A stretch of DNA of 9,831 nucleotides, from NCBI GenBank assembly GCA_964642165.1, contig CAZXOC010000280.1:1-9831 (forward strand), in the 5' to 3' direction. Made by a program: the position numbers and the translations under genes. Positions within the stretch are counted from its first letter, which is position 1; the number at the start of each line of letters is the position of its first letter. Below, piece after piece: positions 1 through 5,994 of this stretch. The notes beneath the pieces are model-generated. The model did not search any database. It was given only the letters and a program-made list of their open reading frames with translations, and was not told where the DNA came from. Origin of the DNA: CAYRVX01 sp964642165 (GTDB lineage: Bacteria; Planctomycetota; Phycisphaerae; SM23-33).

Positions 1-86
1 CGCGTCGCCGGCTCGCGCGCCGCCGCCAGCGCCGCCAGGAGGGCCCAACCCCACGCCATCGCCGCCGCGCACAACCGGTTCCTCAT
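1..86 (-). CDS. Secreted protein, 5' end only (runs off window)
   Basis: An ATG at 86 opens a frame that stays open for 28 codons to the window edge. The peptide begins MRNRLCAAAMAWGWALLAAL and continues AAAREPAT. It has a short basic N-terminus, a hydrophobic alanine/leucine core and small residues before a charged stretch, which is a classic Sec signal peptide. A Shine-Dalgarno sequence GAGGGG lies 7 nt upstream and overlaps the TGA stop of the omega-amidase-like gene, so the two genes are only 11 nt apart and almost certainly translated from one mRNA. A cysteine at residue 6 precedes the hydrophobic core, so it is not a lipobox. The mature protein lies outside the window and its function cannot be judged. 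The alternative is a chance open frame, but ribosome site, spacing and signal peptide all agree. Confidence 0.72.
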   Translation of the reverse strand, partial: MRNRLCAAAMAWGWALLAALAAAREPAT

Positions 87-93
87 CGCCAGT

Positions 94-99
94 CCCCTC
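94..99 (-). promoter_or_regulatory. Ribosome binding site overlapping upstream stop codon
   Basis: GAGGGG begins inside the TGA stop of the omega-amidase-like gene and lies 7 nt before the ATG at 86. The overlap suggests translational coupling of the two genes and decides the start of the partial secreted protein. Confidence 0.65.
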
Positions 100-907
100 A
101 TGTTCCTCGGGCGGCCTCGGGCGGCCCCTGCCGCCGGACCCAGTCCCGCTTCCTGTCCGCCAGGGCGGGGAACTCCTCACGATACCGCCGCAGCGCCGCC
201 AGGTCCAGCTTGGCGCGGACCAGGCCCTCCTCGCCGCCGGCGTCGGCGACGAGGCGCCCGCGCGGCTCGACCACCACGCTGCCGCCGGCGTAGGAGACGT
301 TCGGGTCCGCCCCGATCCGGTTGACGCCGACCACGTACGCCTGGTTCTCGATCGCCCGCGCCCGCAGCAGCGCGTGCCAGTGGTCGGCCCGCGGCTCGGG
401 CCAGTTGGCAATCACCACCAGCACCTCCGCCCCCCGAGCGACGGCCGCGCGGAAGGCCTCGGGGAAACGCAGGTCGTAGCAGATGAACAGGCCCAGCCTC
501 GCGCCGCCCCACTCGACCACGACCACGTCCGTCCCGCCGGCGTAGTGGTCCGTCTCGCCGGCATGGGAGAAGGGATGGATCTTCGTGTAGCGGGCGATCT
601 CCTCGCCCCCGGGGGCGACCAGCACGGCCTGGTTGCGCCCGCGCCCGTCGGCGGCGCGCGTCACCACGCCGCCCAGGACCGCCGCGCCGAACCGCCGCGC
701 CATCTCGCGAAGGAACGACTCCCCCGCCCCGGCCGCGCCCTCGTCGATCCCCGCCACGTCCATGCTGAAGCCCGTCGAGAACATCTCCGGCAGGACGATC
801 AGGCTGCCCGGCTCGACCCGCGACGACGCCAGCAGCGACCGCACCCGCGCCGCGTTCGCCGCCTTGTCCTCCCAGGCGATGTCGTACTGGACGCTCACGA
901 CCCGCAT
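98..907 (-). CDS. Carbon-nitrogen hydrolase (nitrilase superfamily), omega-amidase YafV/Nit2-like
   Basis: This 269-residue protein is a complete nitrilase-fold hydrolase of normal length for the single-domain family. The Glu-Lys-Cys triad is visible: E41 in LPEMFSTGF, K109 in YTKIHPFSH and C143 in FICYDLRFPE. The segment HAGETDHYAGG (residues 115-125) supplies the additional conserved Glu (E118). The LPEMFSTGF and CYDLRFPEAF forms are typical of the YafV/Nit2 branch, whose studied members hydrolyse omega-amides such as alpha-ketoglutaramate or alpha-ketosuccinamate in methionine salvage and transamination. The exact substrate is inferred from that resemblance. There is no signal peptide, so it should be cytoplasmic. 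The start is supported by AAGGGAG 5 nt upstream (913-919). It lies 61 nt after the ART-like gene and has its own candidate -10 at 928-933, so it may be transcribed separately with the downstream secreted-protein gene. Confidence 0.9.
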   Translation of the reverse strand: MRVVSVQYDIAWEDKAANAARVRSLLASSRVEPGSLIVLPEMFSTGFSMDVAGIDEGAAGAGESFLREMARRFGAAVLGGVVTRAADGRGRNQAVLVAPGGEEIARYTKIHPFSHAGETDHYAGGTDVVVVEWGGARLGLFICYDLRFPEAFRAAVARGAEVLVVIANWPEPRADHWHALLRARAIENQAYVVGVNRIGADPNVSYAGGSVVVEPRGRLVADAGGEEGLVRAKLDLAALRRYREEFPALADRKRDWVRRQGPPEAARGT

Positions 908-927
908 GGCCGCTCCCTTCCCGGGGG

Positions 928-956
928 AGTGTACCCCAAGTGTCTCCGGCGAGAAC
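928..956 (-). promoter_or_regulatory. Candidate promoter of the omega-amidase-like gene
   Basis: On the minus strand TACACT (928-933, 4/6 to the TATAAT consensus) sits in the context GGGGTACACTCCCC. It would place the transcription start about 19 nt before the ATG, leaving room for the ribosome site. The -35 is weak: TTCTCG with 16 nt spacing or GTTCTC with 17 nt. The call rests mainly on the -10 and its position. Confidence 0.35.
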
Positions 957-968
957 AGCGCCGCGGGC

Positions 969-1856
969 TCACGCGCCCTCGTCGGCCAGGCGAAAGGTTC
1001 GCGTGCCGCCGCGGCCGAGGCGCCCCGGGCCGCAGAGGCGCTCCAGGGCCTCGAAAACCCGCCGGTGCTCCAGCGCGCCCCACGGGTCGATCGTCGCGTA
1101 GAGGGCGGAGAAGACCTCGACGGCCGCCACCGTGCCGAACGTGGCCAGGATGCGGCGGAGGCTCAGGTCGAGCCACCCGTCCAGGTTGCGGTAGGCGCGC
1201 TGCGCGTCGAAGTGCACGGGCGGGCGCGACCGCGGCACCCACTGCCCGCCGGACCGCTTGAACCGCGCCGTGCCCCACGGCCTGGGCGCGCGGGCCTTGC
1301 GCTCGCCGCAGAACTCGATCCGGTCGCTCCAGAGGATGTACTCGATGCACTCGGCGGGGATGCTCTGGTGGAAGCGGGCGATCTCCACGTGCTCGCGTTG
1401 TGCGCGGCCGTCCCACTCGTGCTTGTCGATCAGGAAGCAGACCATGGCCGAGCCGGCGCCGAAGGCGGCCGAGCGCCCGCGAGTGAAGCCGTGGGCGATT
1501 CGCGGGTCGGTGGCGGCCCACACGCCGCGTTTGTGCGCCAGGCCATGCTCGCGGATCTTCTCGGCCCGCGCGGCTGTCGTGCCGTGCCAGAGGACCAGCC
1601 CGCGCTCGCCCAGCTCGACGTATCGCGCGGTGGGCGTGCAGCCGTGCATGGCCGCCCAGAGGTTGAGGTCCGCCGCCTCCGGCCCGGCGACGTGACGCCG
1701 CGCCGAGTAGGCGATCGCCGACAGCGTGGCGTTCCACGCCGAGCGCCCCTTCGGCAGGTACGCCAGGTCCTTGAAGCCCTTCCGGACGAGTCGGTCGTTC
1801 TTCTGCCAGTCCACCTCGGCGTCGGCGCCCGGGTTGGGAAACTCCTCGCCTGCCAT
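969..1856 (-). CDS. ADP-ribosyltransferase-fold (PARP/KptA-like) protein of unknown function
   Basis: I do not recognise a named family. The protein is 295 residues from the ATG at 1856, chosen because AAGGAG lies exactly 5 nt upstream; an in-frame ATG at 1931 would add 25 low-complexity residues and has no comparable site. Residues 86-105 contain LVLWHGTTAARAEKIREHGL, the HG(T) first motif of ART-fold enzymes that bind NAD. GVWAATDPRIAHGF (111-124) matches the second-strand motif (GIYFA-type, with Trp for Tyr). IPAECIEYILWSD (166-178) matches the third, and E172 of EYIL could be the catalytic Glu position by analogy with the EYIVYD motif of PARPs. The C-terminal 110 residues look alpha-helical, with no recognised domain. 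No signal peptide or membrane segment. The same HGTT module starts the HEAT protein at 3800-2667. It could be a protein or nucleic-acid ADP-ribosyltransferase, or a phosphotransferase related to KptA; the activity is inferred. Confidence 0.72.
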   Translation of the reverse strand: MAGEEFPNPGADAEVDWQKNDRLVRKGFKDLAYLPKGRSAWNATLSAIAYSARRHVAGPEAADLNLWAAMHGCTPTARYVELGERGLVLWHGTTAARAEKIREHGLAHKRGVWAATDPRIAHGFTRGRSAAFGAGSAMVCFLIDKHEWDGRAQREHVEIARFHQSIPAECIEYILWSDRIEFCGERKARAPRPWGTARFKRSGGQWVPRSRPPVHFDAQRAYRNLDGWLDLSLRRILATFGTVAAVEVFSALYATIDPWGALEHRRVFEALERLCGPGRLGRGGTRTFRLADEGA

Positions 1857-1861
1857 GCGGG

Positions 1862-1867
1862 CTCCTT
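1862..1867 (-). promoter_or_regulatory. Ribosome binding site that decides the ART-like gene start
   Basis: AAGGAG, a perfect Shine-Dalgarno core, lies 5 nt before the ATG at 1856. It supports this start over the in-frame ATG 75 nt further upstream at 1931. Confidence 0.75.
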
Positions 1868-1956
1868 GCCTGCTCCTCGCGTTGCGCAGCGGCACGTGCG
1901 GCGAGCGCGGCCCCGTGGGCGGGTGCCCCATGCGCTCCGGGCCGGTCGGGTCGCGC

Positions 1957-2421
1957 CTACGCCCTCGCCCCGCGCCACGGGACGCAGTGGCCGGCGAAGT
2001 GCTTCAGCGCCCCGCTCTTGATGACGATCGCCTCCGGGCGGAGCACCGTCGCGTACATGGTCAGCAGCGAGATCGTGTCCAGCAGCGACCGGTAGCCGCT
2101 GAGGCCGGACATGTCGATGTAGACCTTCGTGAAGTCCCCGCCGATCTCGCGCGCGGCGCGGACGTCGAAGGCGTCGAGCACCTCGAACCGGATGCCGGGG
2201 TGCATCTTGCGGGCCCGCTCGATGCACTCGCGGCTGACGTCCGTGCCGACGACGTTCGCGGCCTGGGCGGCGAGCAGCACGGTGGTCGTGCCCCACTCGC
2301 AGCCGATCTCCAGCACCACGTCGTCGGCGCTCACCCACGCCGGGATGGTCGCGCGGTACTCCTTCACGCCGCGCGTCGCGACGAACGTCGTTCGAAGCTT
2401 GAACTGCCTCTCGTTGGCCAT
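1957..2421 (-). CDS. Class I SAM-dependent methyltransferase, compact
   Basis: This 154-residue protein has a Rossmann-type methyltransferase core. Motif I is VVLEIGCEWGTTTVLLA (35-51) with the E-x-G-x-x-x-G SAM-binding loop. D61 in VVGTDVSRECIERAR is the acidic residue expected to hold the SAM ribose. D84 in FEVLDAFD marks the adenine-contact strand. VYIDMSGLSGY (100-110) is the motif IV region, and IVIKSGALKHF (132-142) ends the core. Asp in IDMSG followed by Lys in VIKS, with K20 near the N-terminus, loosely recalls the K-D-K arrangement of FtsJ-like RNA 2'-O-methyltransferases; this is a suggestion only. It is shorter than most class I enzymes and stops soon after strand 5, with no separate substrate domain. 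Start: ATG at 2421, with only a weak GGGA upstream. It lies 100 nt before the ART-like gene and downstream of the ART-HEAT gene. The substrate is unknown. Confidence 0.82.
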   Translation of the reverse strand: MANERQFKLRTTFVATRGVKEYRATIPAWVSADDVVLEIGCEWGTTTVLLAAQAANVVGTDVSRECIERARKMHPGIRFEVLDAFDVRAAREIGGDFTKVYIDMSGLSGYRSLLDTISLLTMYATVLRPEAIVIKSGALKHFAGHCVPWRGARA

Positions 2422-2490
2422 GGGCGTCCCGGGCGAGAATGCAGGCGGCCTGACGGCGGCGGACCCGCCCGGCCGAAGCCCTCCTCTTCT

Positions 2491-2496
2491 ATGCTA
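2491..2496 (-). promoter_or_regulatory. Candidate -10 element upstream of the methyltransferase
   Basis: GGTAGCAT on the minus strand gives a TAGCAT -10 (4/6) about 70 nt before the methyltransferase ATG. No convincing -35 is seen at 16-18 nt. It is listed because the same GGTAG-n-AT form occurs before the cyclase and CHAD genes. Confidence 0.25.
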
Positions 2497-2540
2497 CCGG
2501 GGCGCCGTTTTCCAGCGGGCATGCGGTTTGGCCGCGTCGG

Positions 2541-2666
2541 TCACCGGTTGCGGATCCACGGGCCGCGGATCTGCGCCGCGATCTCCCGGCAGCCCAGGCC
2601 GTAGCAGGGCTCGTCCGTCGCCAGCCGCCCCGCCGCGAGGCCTCCAGGCCCCTGATGGGCCCTCGC
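2541..2666 (-). other. Coding-like in-frame continuation past the ART-HEAT stop codon
   Basis: After the TAG at 2667-2669 the ART-HEAT frame stays open for 41 codons to a TGA at 2541-2543. From about the tenth codon on, every one of 32 codons ends in G or C, a clear coding signature. The peptide includes DEPCYGLGCREIAAQIRGPW, which looks like an ordinary folded C-terminus with two cysteines five residues apart. No ATG, GTG or TTG lies within it, so independent initiation is unlikely. It may be the original C-terminus cut off by a recent nonsense mutation, a readthrough extension, or the effect of a base-call error. The remaining gap, 2422-2540, shows only the candidate -10 of the methyltransferase. 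Confidence 0.45.
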
Positions 2667-3800
2667 CTAGCCATGGGGGCCCTCGGCCGGGGCGGCAGCG
2701 TCGCCGTAGTGCGACGGGCCGACGCCCCACGTGACCTTGGGGAAGCCCTTGCCGGCGACGAGCTTCGCGGCGATGGCGGCCACCTGCGGGTTGGGGTCGT
2801 ACCGGGCCAGCCGGAAGACCGCGCGATGGGCGGTCGGATCGAGCGCCGGCAGGACGTGGGCCGTCTCCAGCCGCACGCACGCGCTGGGGTCCTTCAGCCC
2901 GCGCTCGAACCAGCGGGCCTTGGCGGTCTGGCTGGGGGCGTGCCGGGCGAGGGCGGCAATGGCCGCGGCGCGGATGCGGTTGTCCCGCGCCTCGACGAGC
3001 GGCTCGACGGTCTCGGCGTCGATGTCCCGGCAGCGCTGGAGGGTCCGCAGCGCCGCGAGACGGACCTCCGCCGACGCGTCGGCGAGGCACACCGAGCACC
3101 ACTCGAACAGGTCGGGGTCCTCGATCTCCGCCAGCAGCGCCAGCGCGCGGATCGTGTGCCTGGGGCTCTCGTCCTCCAGCAGCTCGAGGGCCTCCTCCTC
3201 GCGCGGGTCGATCACGGCCGCGGGCGGCTCGGGCGGCAGGTCGTCCACGTCCAGCCGGCGGACGACGATCAGCTTGTCGGGGTCGATCTCGACGCCCCGG
3301 AAGTGGTCCGGCAGGAACTGCCTCGCCCTCGCCAGCAGCTCGGTGCGCTTGATGCCCCTTCGCCTGGGGTCGGCGGCGCGGTTGGCCACCCAGCGCGACA
3401 GCCGCACGATGCCCGGGTGCCGCTGCCCGACGCCCTTGTAGCTTCTCAGCCCCAGCACGCCGTTGACCCAGTCGGCCAGGTCTTTGGGCGAGGAGGGAAA
3501 CGCCAGCGTCTCCCCGCAGCTCAGCAGCACGTCCGGCGGCACGGGCCCGTCGACCGCGATGATGCTGCTGCGGTGCATCACGCGCTTGGAGCCGTACTTC
3601 TGCCGGTAGTGCGGCAGGTCGATGTCGCAGGTGAGCACGGCGGGGCGGTCGTGGGCGCGCCGGGCCTGCGTTCGGGCGCGCCCGCGCGCGTAGGCGCGGG
3701 AGCCGGCGAACCAGACGCGCCGCGAGGGCTTCCTCGGCAGGAAGCCCTCGACGGCGATCTTCCGCGCCCGCCGAACGGTGGTGCCGTGGTACACGATCAT
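2667..3800 (-). CDS. ART-fold domain fused to HEAT repeats, function unknown
   Basis: The protein has 377 residues. The N-terminus reads MIVYHGTTVRRARKIAVEGF (1-20), then RRVWFAGSRAYARGRAR (27-43), then a beta-rich stretch AVLTCDIDL (54-62) and SSIIAVDGPVPPDVL (78-92). This is the order of an ADP-ribosyltransferase/KptA-like fold and parallels the ART-like protein at 1856-969. The third-motif Glu of that protein is not obvious here: the aligned residue appears to be Leu, so it may not be an active ADP-ribosyltransferase. Residues 95-190 match nothing I recognise. Residues about 200-350 form helical HEAT/armadillo-type repeats (for example SAEVRLAALRTLQRC, DNRIRAAAIAALARH, PNPQVAAIAAKLVAG), usually protein-binding. 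Start ATG at 3800 has GGAGGAG 9 nt upstream (3810-3816). No signal peptide. It follows the cyclase gene by 79 nt. The frame stays coding-like beyond the TAG stop, so the true C-terminus may be longer. Function is not assigned. Confidence 0.78.
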   Translation of the reverse strand: MIVYHGTTVRRARKIAVEGFLPRKPSRRVWFAGSRAYARGRARTQARRAHDRPAVLTCDIDLPHYRQKYGSKRVMHRSSIIAVDGPVPPDVLLSCGETLAFPSSPKDLADWVNGVLGLRSYKGVGQRHPGIVRLSRWVANRAADPRRRGIKRTELLARARQFLPDHFRGVEIDPDKLIVVRRLDVDDLPPEPPAAVIDPREEEALELLEDESPRHTIRALALLAEIEDPDLFEWCSVCLADASAEVRLAALRTLQRCRDIDAETVEPLVEARDNRIRAAAIAALARHAPSQTAKARWFERGLKDPSACVRLETAHVLPALDPTAHRAVFRLARYDPNPQVAAIAAKLVAGKGFPKVTWGVGPSHYGDAAAPAEGPHG

Positions 3801-3879
3801 GGCTGTGGTCTCCTCCGGGCGCCCCGGCGGCCGCGGCGAGCGGGCGCGGGCCGCCGGGCCGCTGGATGCACGACACGGC

Positions 3880-4458
3880 CTACGAACGGAATCGGTACGT
3901 CACGGGCGGCGTGATCTTCGCGAAGCGCTTGCGGGCCTCGGCGGCGAGGCAGCGGAACGCCTGCGGCGAGAGCGTCACGCCCCGCCGGCCGAGCCGGGCC
4001 GCCACGTTCACCGTCTTGCCGATCACGTCGTAGCGCTCCGCGCCGGGCGGGCCGAAGCCGCCCGCCATCACGTCCCCGACGTGCACGTTGACGTTCAGGT
4101 ACGTGTCGAGGCCGAACTCGCGCGCGAGCGCGCGTGCCTCTCGTGTCAGCTCGCACAGTGCGAAGATGGCGCCCTCGGCCGCGTCGCGGGCGAAGACGGC
4201 CAGGCCCGCGTCGCCCATGAACTTGACGACGCGCCCGCCGGCGGCCTCGATGCGCCGCGCCGACAGCTCGTAGAAGGCCTGGAGGAAGCCGGCGACGTGG
4301 GCGTCCTCCTCGCCGGAGGACCATTCGGCGATCCGCGACAGGTCGAAGAACGCCACGCCGAGCGTCTGGCGCTGGCAATCCTCGGGGAGCCTCGCCTGCC
4401 GGGGGGAGCCCTGCGGCGCGCCGCCCGCGCCGCTCCTTGCGGGGACCTCGTGAGACAT
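3880..4458 (-). CDS. Stand-alone class III adenylate cyclase catalytic domain
   Basis: The 192-residue protein is essentially one class III nucleotidyl cyclase domain (about residues 30-190), which makes cyclic nucleotide from NTP. All expected catalytic positions are visible: metal-binding D39 (VAFFDLSRI) and D83 (KFMGDAGLAVF), base-reading K79 and D144, and transition-state N151 and R155 in RYDVIGKTVNVAARL. The D144-N151-R155 spacing equals that of mammalian adenylyl cyclase (D1018, N1025, R1029). Lys plus Asp at the base-reading positions indicates ATP, hence cAMP. The domain should act as a homodimer. There is no sensor, HAMP or membrane segment, only a 30-residue Gly/Pro/Arg-rich N-terminus, so input must come from elsewhere. 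Start ATG at 4458 has AAAGGA 7 nt upstream (4466-4471); the longer open frame continuing upstream on this strand is the shadow of the PEP-CTERM gene. The promoter candidate is at 4532-4559. Confidence 0.88.
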   Translation of the reverse strand: MSHEVPARSGAGGAPQGSPRQARLPEDCQRQTLGVAFFDLSRIAEWSSGEEDAHVAGFLQAFYELSARRIEAAGGRVVKFMGDAGLAVFARDAAEGAIFALCELTREARALAREFGLDTYLNVNVHVGDVMAGGFGPPGAERYDVIGKTVNVAARLGRRGVTLSPQAFRCLAAEARKRFAKITPPVTYRFRS

Positions 4459-4531
4459 GATGCGATCCTTTCGATTGAGGCATATATCGTTGACCTCGCG
4501 CCCACCTGCTGGCCGCGATCCAACGCCGTTG

Positions 4532-4559
4532 ATTCTACCGCGCCGGTGCGAAGAGGCAA
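4532..4559 (-). promoter_or_regulatory. Predicted sigma-70-type promoter of the cyclase gene
   Basis: TTGCCT (4554-4559, 4/6), 16 nt, then TAGAAT (4532-4537, 5/6) on the minus strand. Transcription would begin near 4525 and give a leader of about 67 nt before the cyclase ATG. Confidence 0.5.
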
Positions 4560-4582
4560 GCGCAAGCGGCGCGCGGCTTGCC
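4555..4582. repeat. Inverted repeat between divergent promoters (possible operator)
   Basis: GGCAAGC (4555-4561) and GCTTGCC (4576-4582) are perfect 7-nt arms separated by 14 nt; a second GCAAGC copy sits at 4562-4567. The left arm overlaps the cyclase -35 and the right arm ends 6 nt before the -35 of the PEP-CTERM gene, where a regulator could act on both. Chance is possible in GC-rich sequence. Confidence 0.3.
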
Positions 4583-4588
4583 GGCGGC

Positions 4589-4617
4589 TTGGCGCCGTCC
4601 GCAAATGCCTGTACCAT
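4589..4617 (+). promoter_or_regulatory. Predicted sigma-70-type promoter of the PEP-CTERM gene
   Basis: TTGGCG (4589-4594, 4/6), exactly 17 nt, then TACCAT (4612-4617, 4/6). The expected start near 4624 leaves a leader of about 24 nt containing the ribosome site AGAGGAGGAG (4631-4640). Confidence 0.5.
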
Positions 4618-4647
4618 CGATGGGTTGAGGAGAGGAGGAGGACAGCG

Positions 4648-5994
4648 ATGCGGAGCTGGGCTTGGCGGGCGGCATGCGTGCTTGCGGCCATCCTGACGGC
4701 CGCGGCGGCGGAGGAGGCAAGCTGGGCGTCCGGTTCGATCACCGGTCACGGGTGTTTCGAGCGGATCGCCGGCAACCCCGGTGCCGGCTATCAGCAGCTC
4801 TACGAGTGGGACCTGTTCGTCTCGTCGGCGGATGCCTCGCTGGTCGGCCCGTCGCGGCGGCTCGGGGCGCCGCCGGGTGAGCCGGCGCGCGGCGACGGGT
4901 ACTACCGCATCGACGACCTGCCGGCCGGAACGTACTCCGTCTACGTCAACCAGCCGGACTTCTTCGCCTCGCCCAAGGTCGTGCCGAACGTGCAGATCGT
5001 CGACGCCCGCACCACGAACCTCGACGTCCGGCTCGACGTGGACTACTCGACGTACTACCGGGATCCGGGGCAGTGGACCGACTGGGGGTGGGACTGGTAC
5101 CAGACGTTCACGGCCGCCGGCACGGGCGTGCGGGGCGTCTCGTGGATGATGGCCGGTTGGGGGCAGTACAGGGACAAGACGGCTCGCGTGCGCATCCTCC
5201 AGGACAACGGCAGCCCGGATCCGCGCTACTGGCGGGAGGTCGGCGGCGCGACCGACGCGAGCCTGGCCTCGGACTCCGACGAGTGGGTGCGGTGGCGCTC
5301 GGGCGAGGTCCCGCTGACGCCGAGCCGGCAGTACGCCGTCAACATCCACATCGACGGCGGGATGGCCGTCTACAAGCGCAACAAGGACGCCCAGAGCTAC
5401 CAGGGCGGACGGGCCTACGACCAGAACGGCAACCCGCAGAACTTCGACCTGAACGTCACCGTCTTCGTCGATCGCGACACGATGGTGACGCACACGTCGA
5501 CGTCGCCGGGGCCGGGCGACTTCGACGGATCGCTCAACGACACGCGCTGGGGCCAGAGCTTCGTGGCGACGGGCAAGTCGCTCGCCGCCGCGGACCTCTT
5601 CGCCGCCAGCGGCCAGGACGACGTCGAGCTGACCTGGACCGTCCGCGGCGACGGGCCGGGCGGCGAGCAGGTCGGCCCGACCAAGACGACGCGCGGCGCC
5701 TACTTCGCCTCCAGCACGGACCTCATCGGCGTGAGCTACAACCCCGGCGACGTGCCGCTCGTGCCCGGCAGGACGTACTACATCGAGGCCCGGTCCGCCT
5801 GGGGGTTCGCGCCGTATACGCAGCAGCCGTGGGAGCGCTACGACGACGGGCGGGCGTACCGCCGCGGCGGCCCCACCAGCCACGACCTGTCCATGACCAT
5901 CACGGAGTACCACGAGGTGCCCGAGCCGGCGACGCTGGGCCTGCTGGCCGCCGGCCTCCTGGCCGCCCTGCGGCGCAGGAAGCGAAGGCCCTGA
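4648..5994 (+). CDS. Secreted PEP-CTERM sorted protein with duplicated beta-rich module
   Basis: The ATG at 4648 follows AGAGGAGGAG; the longer open frame upstream is read-through of intergenic sequence. The protein has 448 residues. Residues 1-24 are a signal peptide (basic start, Ala/Leu core, AAA near 19-21). Residues about 30-130 resemble a carboxypeptidase-regulatory-like beta-sandwich, with GDGYYRIDDLPAGTYSVYV at 82-100. Two related modules follow, about 141-277 and 299-420. Each has an aromatic-rich opening (WYQTF, WGQSF), a VPL-x-P-x-R-x-Y strand (221-229 and 369-377), a Y-x-x-GRAY segment and a final DL strand (FDLNVTVFV, HDLSMTITEY). The tail is VPEP (424-427), a hydrophobic stretch and an Arg-rich end, the PEP-CTERM signal that exosortase systems cut to place proteins at the surface or in the exopolymer matrix. 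No enzyme motif is seen; a structural or carbohydrate-binding surface role is inferred. It is monocistronic and divergent from the cyclase. Confidence 0.87.
   Translation: MRSWAWRAACVLAAILTAAAAEEASWASGSITGHGCFERIAGNPGAGYQQLYEWDLFVSSADASLVGPSRRLGAPPGEPARGDGYYRIDDLPAGTYSVYVNQPDFFASPKVVPNVQIVDARTTNLDVRLDVDYSTYYRDPGQWTDWGWDWYQTFTAAGTGVRGVSWMMAGWGQYRDKTARVRILQDNGSPDPRYWREVGGATDASLASDSDEWVRWRSGEVPLTPSRQYAVNIHIDGGMAVYKRNKDAQSYQGGRAYDQNGNPQNFDLNVTVFVDRDTMVTHTSTSPGPGDFDGSLNDTRWGQSFVATGKSLAAADLFAASGQDDVELTWTVRGDGPGGEQVGPTKTTRGAYFASSTDLIGVSYNPGDVPLVPGRTYYIEARSAWGFAPYTQQPWERYDDGRAYRRGGPTSHDLSMTITEYHEVPEPATLGLLAAGLLAALRRRKRRP

Noticed and set aside
633..2021. A 462-codon plus-strand open frame opposite the omega-amidase-like and ART-like genes
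   Set aside because: Low-complexity Arg/Ala/Pro/Gly translation without domains, antisense to two genes with clear catalytic motifs.
2489..2674. A 61-codon open frame whose ATG overlaps the ART-HEAT stop
   Set aside because: Arg/Ser-rich translation, no ribosome site, and the neighbouring phase has the stronger third-position G/C signal.
2657..2685. Direct repeat GGGCCCTCG at 2657-2665 and 2677-2685 around the ART-HEAT stop
   Set aside because: Only nine bases with no wider similarity; such GC-rich repeats are expected by chance here and do not explain the in-frame stop.
969..3800. ART-like genes as a DarTG or similar toxin-antitoxin pair
   Set aside because: No macrodomain or other small antitoxin gene is adjacent, and both ART-like proteins are larger with extra domains. 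The ART resemblance is kept but the toxin role is not claimed.
3880..4458. Cyclase as the core of a Pycsar-type antiphage system
   Set aside because: Pycsar uses pyrimidine cyclases with a cyclic-nucleotide-binding effector. Here the Lys/Asp base-reading pair points to ATP and no cNMP-binding, TIR or membrane effector is nearby.
4485..4495. TATATG-like sequence (minus strand) in the cyclase leader as a second promoter
   Set aside because: No -35-like hexamer at 16-18 nt; the TAGAAT element further upstream has better spacing and match.
3880..5913. A 677-codon minus-strand open frame spanning the cyclase and the whole PEP-CTERM gene
   Set aside because: Only the last 192 codons have domain signatures; the upstream part is rich in Arg/Val/Asp/Ala with no motif and is antisense to a well-supported plus-strand gene with its own ribosome site, signal peptide and PEP-CTERM tail. 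It is a product of high GC content.
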